A stretch of 6,354 bases of DNA from DATFPK01 sp035264885. Its GTDB lineage: Bacteria > Actinomycetota > Thermoleophilia > Solirubrobacterales > 70-9. The DNA lies in the NCBI GenBank assembly GCA_035264885.1, contig DATFPK010000099.1:1-6354 (forward strand), written 5' to 3'. A model generated the notes under the pieces. That model was not told where the DNA came from. It did not search any database and saw nothing but the letters and a program-made list of their open reading frames with translations. The number at the start of each line of letters is the position of its first letter. Position 1 is the first letter of the stretch. Shown piece after piece: positions 1 to 5,342 of the stretch. A program made the translations under genes and the position numbers.

Positions 1-1
1 G

Positions 2-361
2 CCGGGCGATTCAGCAGGCCCGCCGACCCCGGGGTGCGCCTCGGCCTGCTCCGGTGACCTGCTGCTGGGGGCGCTCGCAGCGTGCGCGCAGCTCACCTCT
101 CAGATGGTCGCCGAGGCGATGGGGCTCGAGGCTCGCATCGAGGTCGAGGCGGAGGGGGACATCGACCTGCGCGGGACGCTCGGCATCGACCGGGAGGTGA
201 CCGCAGGATTCAGGGAGATCCGCCTCTCGTTCGACGTCGACGCTCCCGGCGCGGATCCCGAGGAGGTGGCACGGCTGATCGAGAAGACCGAGCGCTATTG
301 CACGGTCCTTCAGACCCTGCGGGGTCCGTCACCCGTGGTGATATCTTCCGCGGCCACATAA
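2..361 (+). CDS. OsmC/Ohr-family peroxiredoxin-like protein (5' partial)
   Basis: OsmC-family proteins are small cytoplasmic thiol peroxidases or redox proteins that reduce organic hydroperoxides with a pair of cysteines. The frame is open from base 2 to the TAA at 359-361, giving the last 119 residues; the start lies off the window. The family signature is visible: GDLLLGALAACAQLTSQM contains the first, peroxidatic-type cysteine (visible residue 28), and the second lies in TERYCTVLQTL (visible residue 100). Between them VEAEGDIDLRGTLG and GFREIRLSFDVD match the conserved strand region of the family. Family members are about 140-180 residues, so roughly 30-60 residues are missing. Its 3' end overlaps a probable promoter for the SAM riboswitch, and the aptamer begins four bases after its stop. 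The subfamily (OsmC, Ohr or YhfA-like) and the substrate cannot be settled from this fragment. Confidence 0.88.
   Translation, partial: PGDSAGPPTPGCASACSGDLLLGALAACAQLTSQMVAEAMGLEARIEVEAEGDIDLRGTLGIDREVTAGFREIRLSFDVDAPGADPEEVARLIEKTERYCTVLQTLRGPSPVVISSAAT
339..347 (+). promoter_or_regulatory. Extended -10 promoter for the SAM riboswitch/metMO transcript
   Basis: TGATATCTT fits the extended -10 form TGnTATnnT (TG at 339-340, hexamer 342-347). With a seven-base spacer, transcription would start near 355, about ten bases before the first P1 base of the riboswitch, a normal spacing for a riboswitch leader. No TTGACA-like -35 is seen at the proper distance, which an extended -10 can tolerate. It lies inside the last codons of the OsmC-family gene. 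Read-through from the upstream gene is the alternative. Confidence 0.5.
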
Positions 362-364
362 CCG

Positions 365-480
365 CCACATCAAGAGGGGTGGAGGGACTGGCCCATTGAA
401 GCCCCGGCAACCACTTCGGACCTCGGTCCGGGACAGGTGCCAACTCCAGCAGGCGCAGCGCGAAGGCCTGGAAGATGTGG
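365..480 (+). promoter_or_regulatory. SAM-I (S-box) riboswitch aptamer
   Basis: This RNA element binds S-adenosylmethionine and represses the genes behind it when SAM is plentiful. The conserved core is nearly canonical: ATCAAGAG (369-376), GGTGGAGGGACTGGCCC (378-394), TTGAAGCCCCGGCAACC (396-412), AGGTGCCAACTCCAGC (435-450) and GAAGATG (471-477). Helix P1 is a perfect seven-base pairing of 365-371 (CCACATC) with 474-480 (GATGTGG). ACC 410-412 and GGT 436-438 form the base of P3, which is extended by a hairpin CGGAC-CTCG-GTCCG (417-430). P4 has the pairing CCAG/CTGG near 446-471. It is followed by a terminator and then the threonine-synthase-like gene, so control is by transcription termination. 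Confidence 0.97.
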
Positions 481-511
481 GGAGGCGTCCGATCGGACCT
501 CTGCCCCACGT
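475..511 (+). promoter_or_regulatory. Antiterminator hairpin of the SAM riboswitch
   Basis: The expression platform offers an alternative hairpin. GTGGGG (477-482) can pair with CCCCAC (504-509), AGG (483-485) with CCT (498-500), and TCC (488-490) with GGA (495-497) around the loop GATC, with CTG (501-503) bulged out; A475-T511 and T476-G510 can extend it. This uses the 3' strand of P1 (474-480) and the 5' arm of the terminator (498-505). SAM stabilises P1, so SAM should free the terminator, giving a classic genetic OFF switch. The pairing was read by eye, without energy calculation. Confidence 0.72.
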
Positions 512-527
512 AGGCGGAGGTTTTTTT
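498..527 (+). terminator. Riboswitch-controlled intrinsic terminator
   Basis: An eight-base-pair stem CCTCTGCC (498-505) / GGCGGAGG (513-520), with one G-T wobble and the seven-base loop CCACGTA, is followed directly by seven T residues (521-527). This is a complete Rho-independent terminator 25 bases before the start codon of the next gene. Its 5' arm is shared with the antiterminator. The ribosome binding site lies beyond the T run and is not sequestered, supporting transcriptional rather than translational control. Confidence 0.93.
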
Positions 528-538
528 CGTCGAGAGCG

Positions 539-544
539 AGGAGG
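539..544 (+). promoter_or_regulatory. Strong ribosome binding site of the metM-like gene
   Basis: A full AGGAGG sits eight bases before the ATG at 553 and fixes that start. It is the strongest Shine-Dalgarno in the window. The other plus-strand genes with visible starts lack one, consistent with this being the one mRNA here with a long structured leader. Confidence 0.85.
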
Positions 545-552
545 ACGACCGG

Positions 553-1818
553 ATGCCAATCGAGAGCCTCAACTGCAAGGAGTGCGGCGCGAGCTATCGG
601 CTCGACGCCAGCTTCGTCTGCGAGAGCTGCTTCGGGCCGCTCGAGGTCCGTTACGACCTGAGTGGGCTGGACCCGGCGGAGACCCGCCGCCGGATCCAGG
701 CCGGCTCGCGGGGGATCTGGCGGTACGCCGACTTCCTCCCATTCGAGCAGCGGCCGGCTGACCCCCTCGAGCCGGGGCTGACGCCGCTCGTCAGGGCCGA
801 CCGCCTGGCGGCCCGGCTCGGGCTCGACGCCGAGGTCTGGATCAAGAACGACGCCGCCAACCCGACGCACTCGTTCAAGGACCGAGTCGTCGCCGTGGCC
901 CTCGCGAAGGCGCGCGAGCTCGGCTTCGACACGGTTGCCTGCGCTTCGACCGGCAACCTCGCCAACGCCGTCGCCGCCCACGCGGCCGCGGCCGGGCTCG
1001 ACTCCTACGTCTTCGTCCCCTTCGACCTCGAGGAGCAGAAGCTGCTCGCCACCGGCGTCTACGGGACCAATCTCGTCGGCGTCCGGGGCAACTACGACGA
1101 TGTCAACCGCCTCTGCACCCAGCTCGCCGAGACGAAGGGGTGGGCATTCGTCAACGTCAATCTGAGGCCGTACTACGCCGAGGGGTCGAAGACGATCGCC
1201 TACGAGACGGTGGAGCAGCTCGGCTGGTCGCTGCCCGACCGCGTCGTCTGCCCGATCGCGTCGGGCTCCCTGTTCACGAAGATCGGCCGCGGCTACGCGG
1301 AGTGGCTGGAGCTGGGGCTGGTATCCGGCGAGCTGCCGAGGTTCAACGGAGCCCAGGCCGACGGCTGCAGCCCCGTCGCTACCGCCTACGCGGAGGGCTG
1401 GGACGTCTGCCGGCCGCAGCGGCCGGAGACGATCGCGAAGAGCCTGGCGATCGGGGACCCGGCCGACGGCCCGTACGCGCTCGAGCTGGCGCGGGGGACC
1501 GGCGGCGGGATCGACAGCGTCGGCGACGCCGAGATACGCGACGGGATCCGGCTGCTGGCCGAGACGACGGGCATCTTCACCGAGACCGCCGGCGGCGTGA
1601 CCGTTGCGACCCTGGCCAAGCTCGCCGAGCGCGGCGACGTCGGGGCGGGGGAGCGGGTGGTCGTGGTGATCACCGGTGAGGGACTGAAGACGCTTGACGC
1701 GACTCGGGAGACCTTCGCGATGGACGAGATCGATCCCACGCTCGAGGCGTTCGAGGCCGAGTTCCCGGCCGGAGCCGCGGCCGGGGGCGAGGCGCTCGCG
1801 CCCGCCCGCCCGGCTTAG
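553..1818 (+). CDS. metM: Threonine synthase-family PLP enzyme, probable MetM-type homocysteine synthase
   Basis: This 421-residue protein is a fold-type II PLP enzyme of the threonine synthase family. A zinc-ribbon-like N-terminus (C8-x2-C11 and C23-x2-C26) precedes the catalytic domain. The PLP lysine is K109 in NPTHSFKDRV; ASTGN (131-135) and ASGSL (236-240) are cofactor-binding loops; ITGEGLKTLD (373-382) is the C-terminal family signature. Threonine synthase converts O-phosphohomoserine to threonine. Here a SAM-I riboswitch precedes the gene and a Gly-Gly-ending sulfur carrier follows 12 bases later. That matches the MetM/MetO route reported in Streptomyces, in which a threonine synthase homologue makes homocysteine from O-phosphohomoserine with thiocarboxylated MetO. 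The family assignment is seen in the sequence; the homocysteine synthase role is inferred from context. Ordinary threonine synthase (thrC) is the alternative. The last 15 or so residues are Ala/Gly/Pro-rich and probably disordered. Confidence 0.86.
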   Translation: MPIESLNCKECGASYRLDASFVCESCFGPLEVRYDLSGLDPAETRRRIQAGSRGIWRYADFLPFEQRPADPLEPGLTPLVRADRLAARLGLDAEVWIKNDAANPTHSFKDRVVAVALAKARELGFDTVACASTGNLANAVAAHAAAAGLDSYVFVPFDLEEQKLLATGVYGTNLVGVRGNYDDVNRLCTQLAETKGWAFVNVNLRPYYAEGSKTIAYETVEQLGWSLPDRVVCPIASGSLFTKIGRGYAEWLELGLVSGELPRFNGAQADGCSPVATAYAEGWDVCRPQRPETIAKSLAIGDPADGPYALELARGTGGGIDSVGDAEIRDGIRLLAETTGIFTETAGGVTVATLAKLAERGDVGAGERVVVVITGEGLKTLDATRETFAMDEIDPTLEAFEAEFPAGAAAGGEALAPARPA

Positions 1819-1821
1819 AAT
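1816..1821 (+). promoter_or_regulatory. Possible -10 hexamer for a leaderless metO transcript
   Basis: TAGAAT lies nine bases before the metO ATG and begins with the TAG stop of the upstream gene. There is no Shine-Dalgarno before the ATG and no recognisable -35. It may give an extra internal transcript that escapes the riboswitch, or may be coincidental in an operon read from the upstream promoter. Confidence 0.35.
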
Positions 1822-1830
1822 CCGGCCGCG

Positions 1831-2103
1831 ATGGCAGTGACGGTGAAAATCCCGACGCAGCTCCGGCCTGCCACCGACGGGGCGTCGGAGCTCGAGGTCG
1901 AGGGCGAGACCGTCGGCGAGGCACTCGACGCGGTCTTCGACGCCCATGACGGCCTCCGAGAGCGGATCACGCAGGACGGCGACCTGCGCCGCTTCGTCAA
2001 CGTCTACGTCTCCGGCGAGGACATCCGGTTCCAGGACGGCCTCGAGACGGCGATCGAGGATGGCGACGAGGTGACGATCCTGCCCGCCGTCGCCGGCGGC
2101 TGA
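1831..2103 (+). CDS. metO: MoaD/ThiS/CysO-family sulfur-carrier protein, probable MetO
   Basis: This 90-residue ubiquitin-like protein ends in LPAVAGG. The exposed Gly-Gly is what an E1-like (MoeB/ThiF) enzyme adenylates and converts to a C-terminal thiocarboxylate. VTVKIPTQLRP, LRRFVNVYVSGEDIRF and DGDEVTILPAVAGG closely resemble remembered features of Mycobacterium CysO, including RFVN.YV...D.RF, rather than molybdopterin-synthase MoaD or ThiS. Length is normal for the family. It lies 12 bases after the threonine-synthase-like gene, so it is probably cotranscribed and SAM-controlled, and is best read as the sulfur donor of that enzyme. A CysO-like role in cysteine synthesis with a CysM partner is the alternative; no cysM or JAMM protease gene is in the window. 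No Shine-Dalgarno precedes the ATG, so translation is either coupled to the upstream gene or leaderless. Confidence 0.88.
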   Translation: MAVTVKIPTQLRPATDGASELEVEGETVGEALDAVFDAHDGLRERITQDGDLRRFVNVYVSGEDIRFQDGLETAIEDGDEVTILPAVAGG

Positions 2104-2120
2104 GCCACCCGCGCGTTCCC

Positions 2121-2126
2121 TAGCCT
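2121..2126 (+). promoter_or_regulatory. Possible -10 hexamer for a leaderless rfbF-like transcript
   Basis: TAGCCT fits TAnnnT and ends exactly seven bases before the ATG at 2134, so transcription would begin at or next to the A of the start codon. There is no Shine-Dalgarno upstream of this ATG and no clear -35. It supports the 2134 start over the in-frame ATG at 2146. Confidence 0.45.
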
Positions 2127-2133
2127 GTCGGCC

Positions 2134-2868
2134 ATGGGCGAGGAGATGACCGTGGTCATCCTCTGCGGCGGCCGCGGGACGCGGCTGCGGGAGCGGACCG
2201 AAACGGTCCCGAAGCCCCTGGTCGAGATCGGCGGCCGGCCGGTGCTCTGGCACGTGATCGGCATCTACGCCGCGCAGGGGTTCCGGCGGTTCCTGCTCGC
2301 CACCGGCTACCGCGGCGAGCAGGTCGAGCAGTTCGCCGCCGGCGAGGTCTGGCCCGACGGGGTGGAGGTCCGCTGCGTCGATACCGGGGCCGAGACGCCG
2401 ACCGGCGGCCGGGTGCGACGGTTGGCACCCGAGCTCGACGGCCCGACCTGCGTCACATACGCCGACGGCGTCGCCGACATCGACCTTGGTGCGCTCGTCG
2501 GCTTCCACCGGGCCCACGGCGCGCTCGCAACGGTGACGGTCGTCCGCCCGCACCTCCAGTGGGGCGTCGCGCGGCTCGACGGCGACGACCGCGTCGAAGG
2601 GTTCACCGAGAAGCCCCGCTCCGAGCACTGGATCAACGGCGGGTTCTTCTGCTTCGAGCCGGGCGCCCTCGAGTACATGGGCGAGGACGAGACCCTGGAG
2701 CGGGAGCCGCTCGAACGCCTGGCGGCCGAGGGGGAGCTCCGGGCGTTCCGGCACGAGGGGTTCTGGGACTGCATGGACACCTACAAGGACGCGCTCGTCC
2801 TCGACGACCTCTGGCGCGGCGGCAGGGCTCCGTGGCGAGTCGCCGGGGCGGGCCCCCGCCTCCCTTGA
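2134..2868 (+). CDS. rfbF: Glucose-1-phosphate cytidylyltransferase-like nucleotidyltransferase (RfbF family)
   Basis: Enzymes of this family make CDP-glucose from CTP and glucose-1-phosphate, the first step to CDP-linked deoxysugars. The 244-residue protein opens with the pyrophosphorylase signature CGGRGTRL (11-18) and PKPLVEIGGRPVLWH (26-40). Marks typical of RfbF follow: VDTGAETPTGGR (82-93), TYADGVADID (108-117) with the metal-binding Asp in YADG, TEKP (158-161), INGGFF (167-172), EPLERLAAEGELRAF (191-205) and GFWDCMDT (209-216). RfbF proteins are about 255 residues, so this one is complete. ATG 2134 is chosen because of the TAnnnT hexamer just upstream; ATG 2146 (residue 5) is possible but would have a Shine-Dalgarno directly abutting it. 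The stop overlaps the start of the next gene by four bases (TTGA), implying translational coupling. Nucleotide preference (CTP or another NTP) is inferred from family resemblance. Confidence 0.85.
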   Translation: MGEEMTVVILCGGRGTRLRERTETVPKPLVEIGGRPVLWHVIGIYAAQGFRRFLLATGYRGEQVEQFAAGEVWPDGVEVRCVDTGAETPTGGRVRRLAPELDGPTCVTYADGVADIDLGALVGFHRAHGALATVTVVRPHLQWGVARLDGDDRVEGFTEKPRSEHWINGGFFCFEPGALEYMGEDETLEREPLERLAAEGELRAFRHEGFWDCMDTYKDALVLDDLWRGGRAPWRVAGAGPRLP

Positions 2869-3839
2869 AGCGCTCGCTCGTCACCGGCGGCCATGGGTTC
2901 GTGGCCTCGCATCTGGTTCGCGAGCTCCTCGACCGTGGCGACTCCGTCGCGGCCGTCGACGCCGCCAACCCGGTGATCTCGGGGCTCGATCTCCAGGGGG
3001 CCCGCCAGGAGGTCGAGCTGCTGCAGGGGGACCTGGCCGACCCGCGGGTCGCGGAGACCCTGATCGGAACCGGAGAGTTCGACACCATCTTCCACCTCGC
3101 CGCCCAGACGCTGGTCGGCGAGGCGACGCGGGACGCTGCGCGGACCTTCGAGTCCAACGTGCGCGGAACCTGGAACGTGTTGGAGGCGAGCCGCCGGGCG
3201 GAGGTCCCGGCGGTCGTCGTCGCCTCCTCCGACAAGGCCTACGGGCCCCAGTCGAGGCTGCCCTACCGCGAGGACGCGCCGCTTCTGCCCCACGCGCCCT
3301 ACGAGGCGAGCAAGGCCGCGGCCGACCTGATCGCACGCTCCTACTGGCCGAGCTTCGGCCTGCCGGTCGCCGTGACGCGGCTGGCCAATGTCTACGGCGG
3401 GGGTGACCTGAACTTCTCACGCCTGATACCCGAGGCCGTGACGGCCTGGCTGGAGGGCCGCCGGCCCGCGATCCGCTCCGACGGCACGCCGGAGCGGGAC
3501 TACCTCTACGTCGACGACGCTGCGGAGGCCTACCTGGCGCTCGAGCACGCGGTCGGCGCCGGGGGACCGGCGGCCGGCGAGGCGTTCAACGCCGGCAACG
3601 ACCAGCCCCACTCGGTGAGCGAGGTACTCGAGATCACCCGCGAGCTGGTCGGGACCGACCTCCGGCCCGACTTGGTGGGGCTCGGCACCCCCCGCGGCGA
3701 GATCGACCGCCAGTACGTCGACTCGACCAGGCTTCGGGAGCTGACCGGCTGGCGGCCGCAGGTGGAGCTGCGAGAGGGCCTCGCGCGGACGGTCGAGTGG
3801 TACCGCGAGAACCCCGAGGTCCGGCCGGCGGTCGGCTAG
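2865..3839 (+). CDS. rfbG: NAD-dependent SDR epimerase/dehydratase, probable CDP-glucose 4,6-dehydratase
   Basis: This extended short-chain dehydrogenase of 324 residues probably converts CDP-glucose to CDP-4-keto-6-deoxyglucose. The N-terminus SLVTGGHGFVASHL carries the NAD-binding G8-x2-G11-x2-A14, with Ala for the last Gly. GDL (55-57) and HLAAQTLVG (77-85) follow. The active site shows SSDKAYG (121-127) and Y146-x3-K150. RLANVYGGGD (172-181), SRLIPEAV (185-192) and RDYLYVDDAAEAYL (211-224) form the substrate side. SSDK and GGGD..FSRLIP resemble RfbG more than RmlB or GalE. The start is TTG 2865, overlapping the stop of the preceding cytidylyltransferase gene; it gives the usual M-K-R-x-L-V-T-G-G beginning. 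An in-frame GTG at 2832 would add 11 Pro/Gly-rich residues. The neighbouring enzyme supports a CDP-sugar substrate, but other NDP-sugar epimerase or dehydratase roles are not excluded. Confidence 0.82.
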   Translation: MKRSLVTGGHGFVASHLVRELLDRGDSVAAVDAANPVISGLDLQGARQEVELLQGDLADPRVAETLIGTGEFDTIFHLAAQTLVGEATRDAARTFESNVRGTWNVLEASRRAEVPAVVVASSDKAYGPQSRLPYREDAPLLPHAPYEASKAAADLIARSYWPSFGLPVAVTRLANVYGGGDLNFSRLIPEAVTAWLEGRRPAIRSDGTPERDYLYVDDAAEAYLALEHAVGAGGPAAGEAFNAGNDQPHSVSEVLEITRELVGTDLRPDLVGLGTPRGEIDRQYVDSTRLRELTGWRPQVELREGLARTVEWYRENPEVRPAVG

Positions 3840-3842
3840 CGT
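3837..3842 (+). promoter_or_regulatory. Possible -10 hexamer for a leaderless SRAP transcript
   Basis: TAGCGT fits TAnnnT and ends seven bases before the ATG at 3850. Its first three bases are the TAG stop of the preceding dehydratase gene. No Shine-Dalgarno is present between it and the ATG, so a leaderless mRNA is the simplest reading. Confidence 0.45.
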
Positions 3843-3849
3843 CAAAGAC

Positions 3850-4596
3850 ATGTGCGGACGCTTCACCGTCACCACCAAGGACACGAAGTCGGTGGCCGAC
3901 CGCTTCCAGGTCGAGCTCGAGAAGGCTCTCGGGGGAAACGCCGAGTCGGCGATGGGCCGCTTCAACGTTGCGCCGACCCAGGAGGTGCTGACCGTTCGCT
4001 CCTCGCCCGAGCAGGCGGAGGCGGAGAACGGGGAGCGTGAGGCGCGGCTGATGAGATGGGGTCTGGTGCCGCGCTGGGCGAAGGACCTGAAGGTCGGCTA
4101 CAAGATGATCAACGCCAAGACCGAGCGGCTGCTCGAGAGCCGGGCGTACGCGCCGCTGGTCGGCAAGTTCCGCCACCGCTGCCTGATCGTCGCCGACGGT
4201 TTCTACGAGTGGATGCGGTCCGAGGACCCCAAGGAGCCGCGCCAGCCCTGGCGGTTCGTCGTCGACGGCGGCGAGCCTTTCGCGCTGGCCGGGATCTGCA
4301 CCCGCAAGGAGTGGGAGGGGGAGGAGGCGCAGGAGGAGGGGTGGCTCTACACCTGCACGATCGTCACGACGGAGCCGAACGAGCTCGTCGCCAGCGTGCA
4401 CGACCGAATGCCGGTGGTGCTGTCGGGACCGGCCGCGGAGGCCGCTTGGCTCGATCCGCGTCTGACCGCCGAGGAGGCCGTGTCGATGTGCGTGCCGCTC
4501 GATGCCGGGCGGATGGAGAGCGCCCCCGCCAACCCGAAGCTGAACAAGGTCGGAAAGGGCAGCGAGGGCCCGGAGCTGCTGGTCGCGCCGGCCTAG
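3850..4596 (+). CDS. SRAP/YedK/HMCES-family abasic-site DNA-protein crosslink protein
   Basis: SRAP proteins shield abasic sites in single-stranded DNA by forming a covalent bond between the DNA and Cys2 after removal of the initiator Met. The 248-residue protein begins MCGRFTV, so Cys2 is in place, which also fixes the start at 3850. Other family landmarks are FNVAPTQEV (38-46), MRWGLVPRWAKD (68-79), INAKTE with Asn88, GFYEW with Glu120 (117-121), and HDRMPVVL with His184 (184-191). Together they supply the catalytic Cys, Asn, Glu and His set. An acidic insertion, EWEGEEAQEEGW (154-165), lies between two core strands. The gene follows the sugar genes by ten bases but seems unrelated in function and has its own -10-like hexamer. 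Its stop overlaps the stop of a convergent gene. Length and residues are those of an active member. Confidence 0.95.
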   Translation: MCGRFTVTTKDTKSVADRFQVELEKALGGNAESAMGRFNVAPTQEVLTVRSSPEQAEAENGEREARLMRWGLVPRWAKDLKVGYKMINAKTERLLESRAYAPLVGKFRHRCLIVADGFYEWMRSEDPKEPRQPWRFVVDGGEPFALAGICTRKEWEGEEAQEEGWLYTCTIVTTEPNELVASVHDRMPVVLSGPAAEAAWLDPRLTAEEAVSMCVPLDAGRMESAPANPKLNKVGKGSEGPELLVAPA

Positions 4597-5303
4597 CCGA
4601 GGCCGCCGCGGGTGGTAGCGGTGGCCGTGGCGCCTCTGGCCTCGGTCACCCGGCAGGTGATCGTCGCGGCGGGGTCGGTCGTCGTCGTCCGCCACATCGA
4701 GGCGAACCGGGCCCGCAGCGAGCCGCCATCCCCGCCCCCCTTGAAGACGTACTCCCAGGTGTGGCGGCCCTGGCGGTACGCAGACCACTCGACCAGGGCG
4801 TCGGCGGTGTTCGTGTAGCTCTCGAAGGCATCGGTCAGCTCGACCCCGTTGGTGTCGCTCCCCTTTGCGTTGAAGCGGAGGATCACGATCTCCGGCACCT
4901 CCTGCGCGGCGAGGTCCTCGCTGGGCTGCGGAAACGATGCACGGCGGCCGGGGGTCCGGGCGATGATCACGCCGTCCGGCACCTCGGTGGTGCAGTCGGC
5001 GTCGATCCGGCGCTGGACCGAGCCCGGGTCGATCTCCAGGCTGCCGATGATCCGAAAGATCCGGTACCCGCTGTTGTTGTCGCGGGTCGAGTCGATTCCG
5101 GCGCCCGTGATCCGGACCTCGCCGTCGCCGAGCCCGTCGGGCGCCGAGTCCGGCAGGTCGGCCGAGGCCTCCCAGTCGATCCGCTCCCCCGTGGCGAGGT
5201 CGGTGTTCGTCAGCAGGTGCGCCGCCAGGGTGGCCAGAAGGCCGATGGCGACGACGGCCATCGCGCCGCGCGGCAGGCGGGAACTCGGTTCGGCGCCCTC
5301 CAT
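4593..5303 (-). CDS. Single-pass membrane-anchored protein of unknown function
   Basis: I do not recognise this 236-residue protein. Residues 1-12 are polar with three Arg, and residues 13-31 (GAMAVVAIGLLATLAAHLL) form one hydrophobic helix, suggesting an N-terminal membrane anchor with the rest outside the membrane. No lipobox Cys is seen. The exported part has two cysteines, C104 (DADCTTEVPDG) and C217 (TITCRVTE), that could form a disulfide. Alternating patterns such as YRIFRIIGSLEI (80-91), EIVILRFNA (138-146) and TWEYVFKGG (182-190) suggest a beta-rich fold. The tail is Thr/Ala/Gly-rich and probably disordered. The start at 5303 is preceded by TTGAAT eight bases upstream and no Shine-Dalgarno; ATG at residue 15 would cut into the anchor. 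A small gene (5343-5441) lies 39 bases upstream on the same strand and may be cotranscribed. Confidence 0.75.
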   Translation of the reverse strand: MEGAEPSSRLPRGAMAVVAIGLLATLAAHLLTNTDLATGERIDWEASADLPDSAPDGLGDGEVRITGAGIDSTRDNNSGYRIFRIIGSLEIDPGSVQRRIDADCTTEVPDGVIIARTPGRRASFPQPSEDLAAQEVPEIVILRFNAKGSDTNGVELTDAFESYTNTADALVEWSAYRQGRHTWEYVFKGGGDGGSLRARFASMWRTTTTDPAATITCRVTEARGATATATTRGGLG

Positions 5304-5311
5304 TGGGCGCC

Positions 5312-5317
5312 ATTCAA
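5312..5317 (-). promoter_or_regulatory. Weak -10-like hexamer before the membrane protein gene
   Basis: On the minus strand TTGAAT ends eight bases before the ATG at 5303-5301. It matches four of six TATAAT positions but not the strict TAnnnT form. There is no Shine-Dalgarno and no visible -35. The rest of 5304-5342 shows nothing further. Cotranscription with the small upstream gene is the alternative. Confidence 0.25.
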
Positions 5318-5342
5318 ACCGATCGGCCGCGCGAGGGTCGGA

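Noticed and set aside
298..303. TTGCAC as a -35 element for the riboswitch transcript
   Set aside because: It lies 38 bases upstream of the only good -10 (342-347), far too distant for a 16-19 base spacer.
553..2103. Reading the pair as molybdopterin or thiamin synthesis because of the MoaD/ThiS-like fold
   Set aside because: The carrier's detailed sequence is CysO-like, no MoaE, ThiG or ThiF gene is adjacent, and the SAM riboswitch points to methionine metabolism.
370..2754. A 794-codon open frame on the minus strand opposite the metM, metO and rfbF genes
   Set aside because: It has no recognisable motif and covers the riboswitch and three confidently identified plus-strand genes. In very GC-rich DNA the antisense frame of real genes stays open by chance.
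2559..2864. Extension of the dehydratase upstream to ATG 2559 or GTG 2832
   Set aside because: The ATG start would add about 100 Arg-rich residues overlapping the RfbF-like gene in another frame. GTG 2832 adds a Pro/Gly tract, whereas TTG 2865 gives the normal Rossmann N-terminus and a TTGA overlap.
4597..4645. Inverted repeat CCGAGGCC / GGCCTCGG as a terminator
   Set aside because: The eight-base arms are 33 bases apart, inside the 3' end of the minus-strand gene, with no T run on either side; expected by chance in GC-rich DNA.
3634..5313. A 559-codon minus-strand open frame
   Set aside because: It is low-complexity Arg/Pro/Gly-rich, opposite the SRAP gene and in the wrong frame of the membrane protein gene; a compositional shadow.
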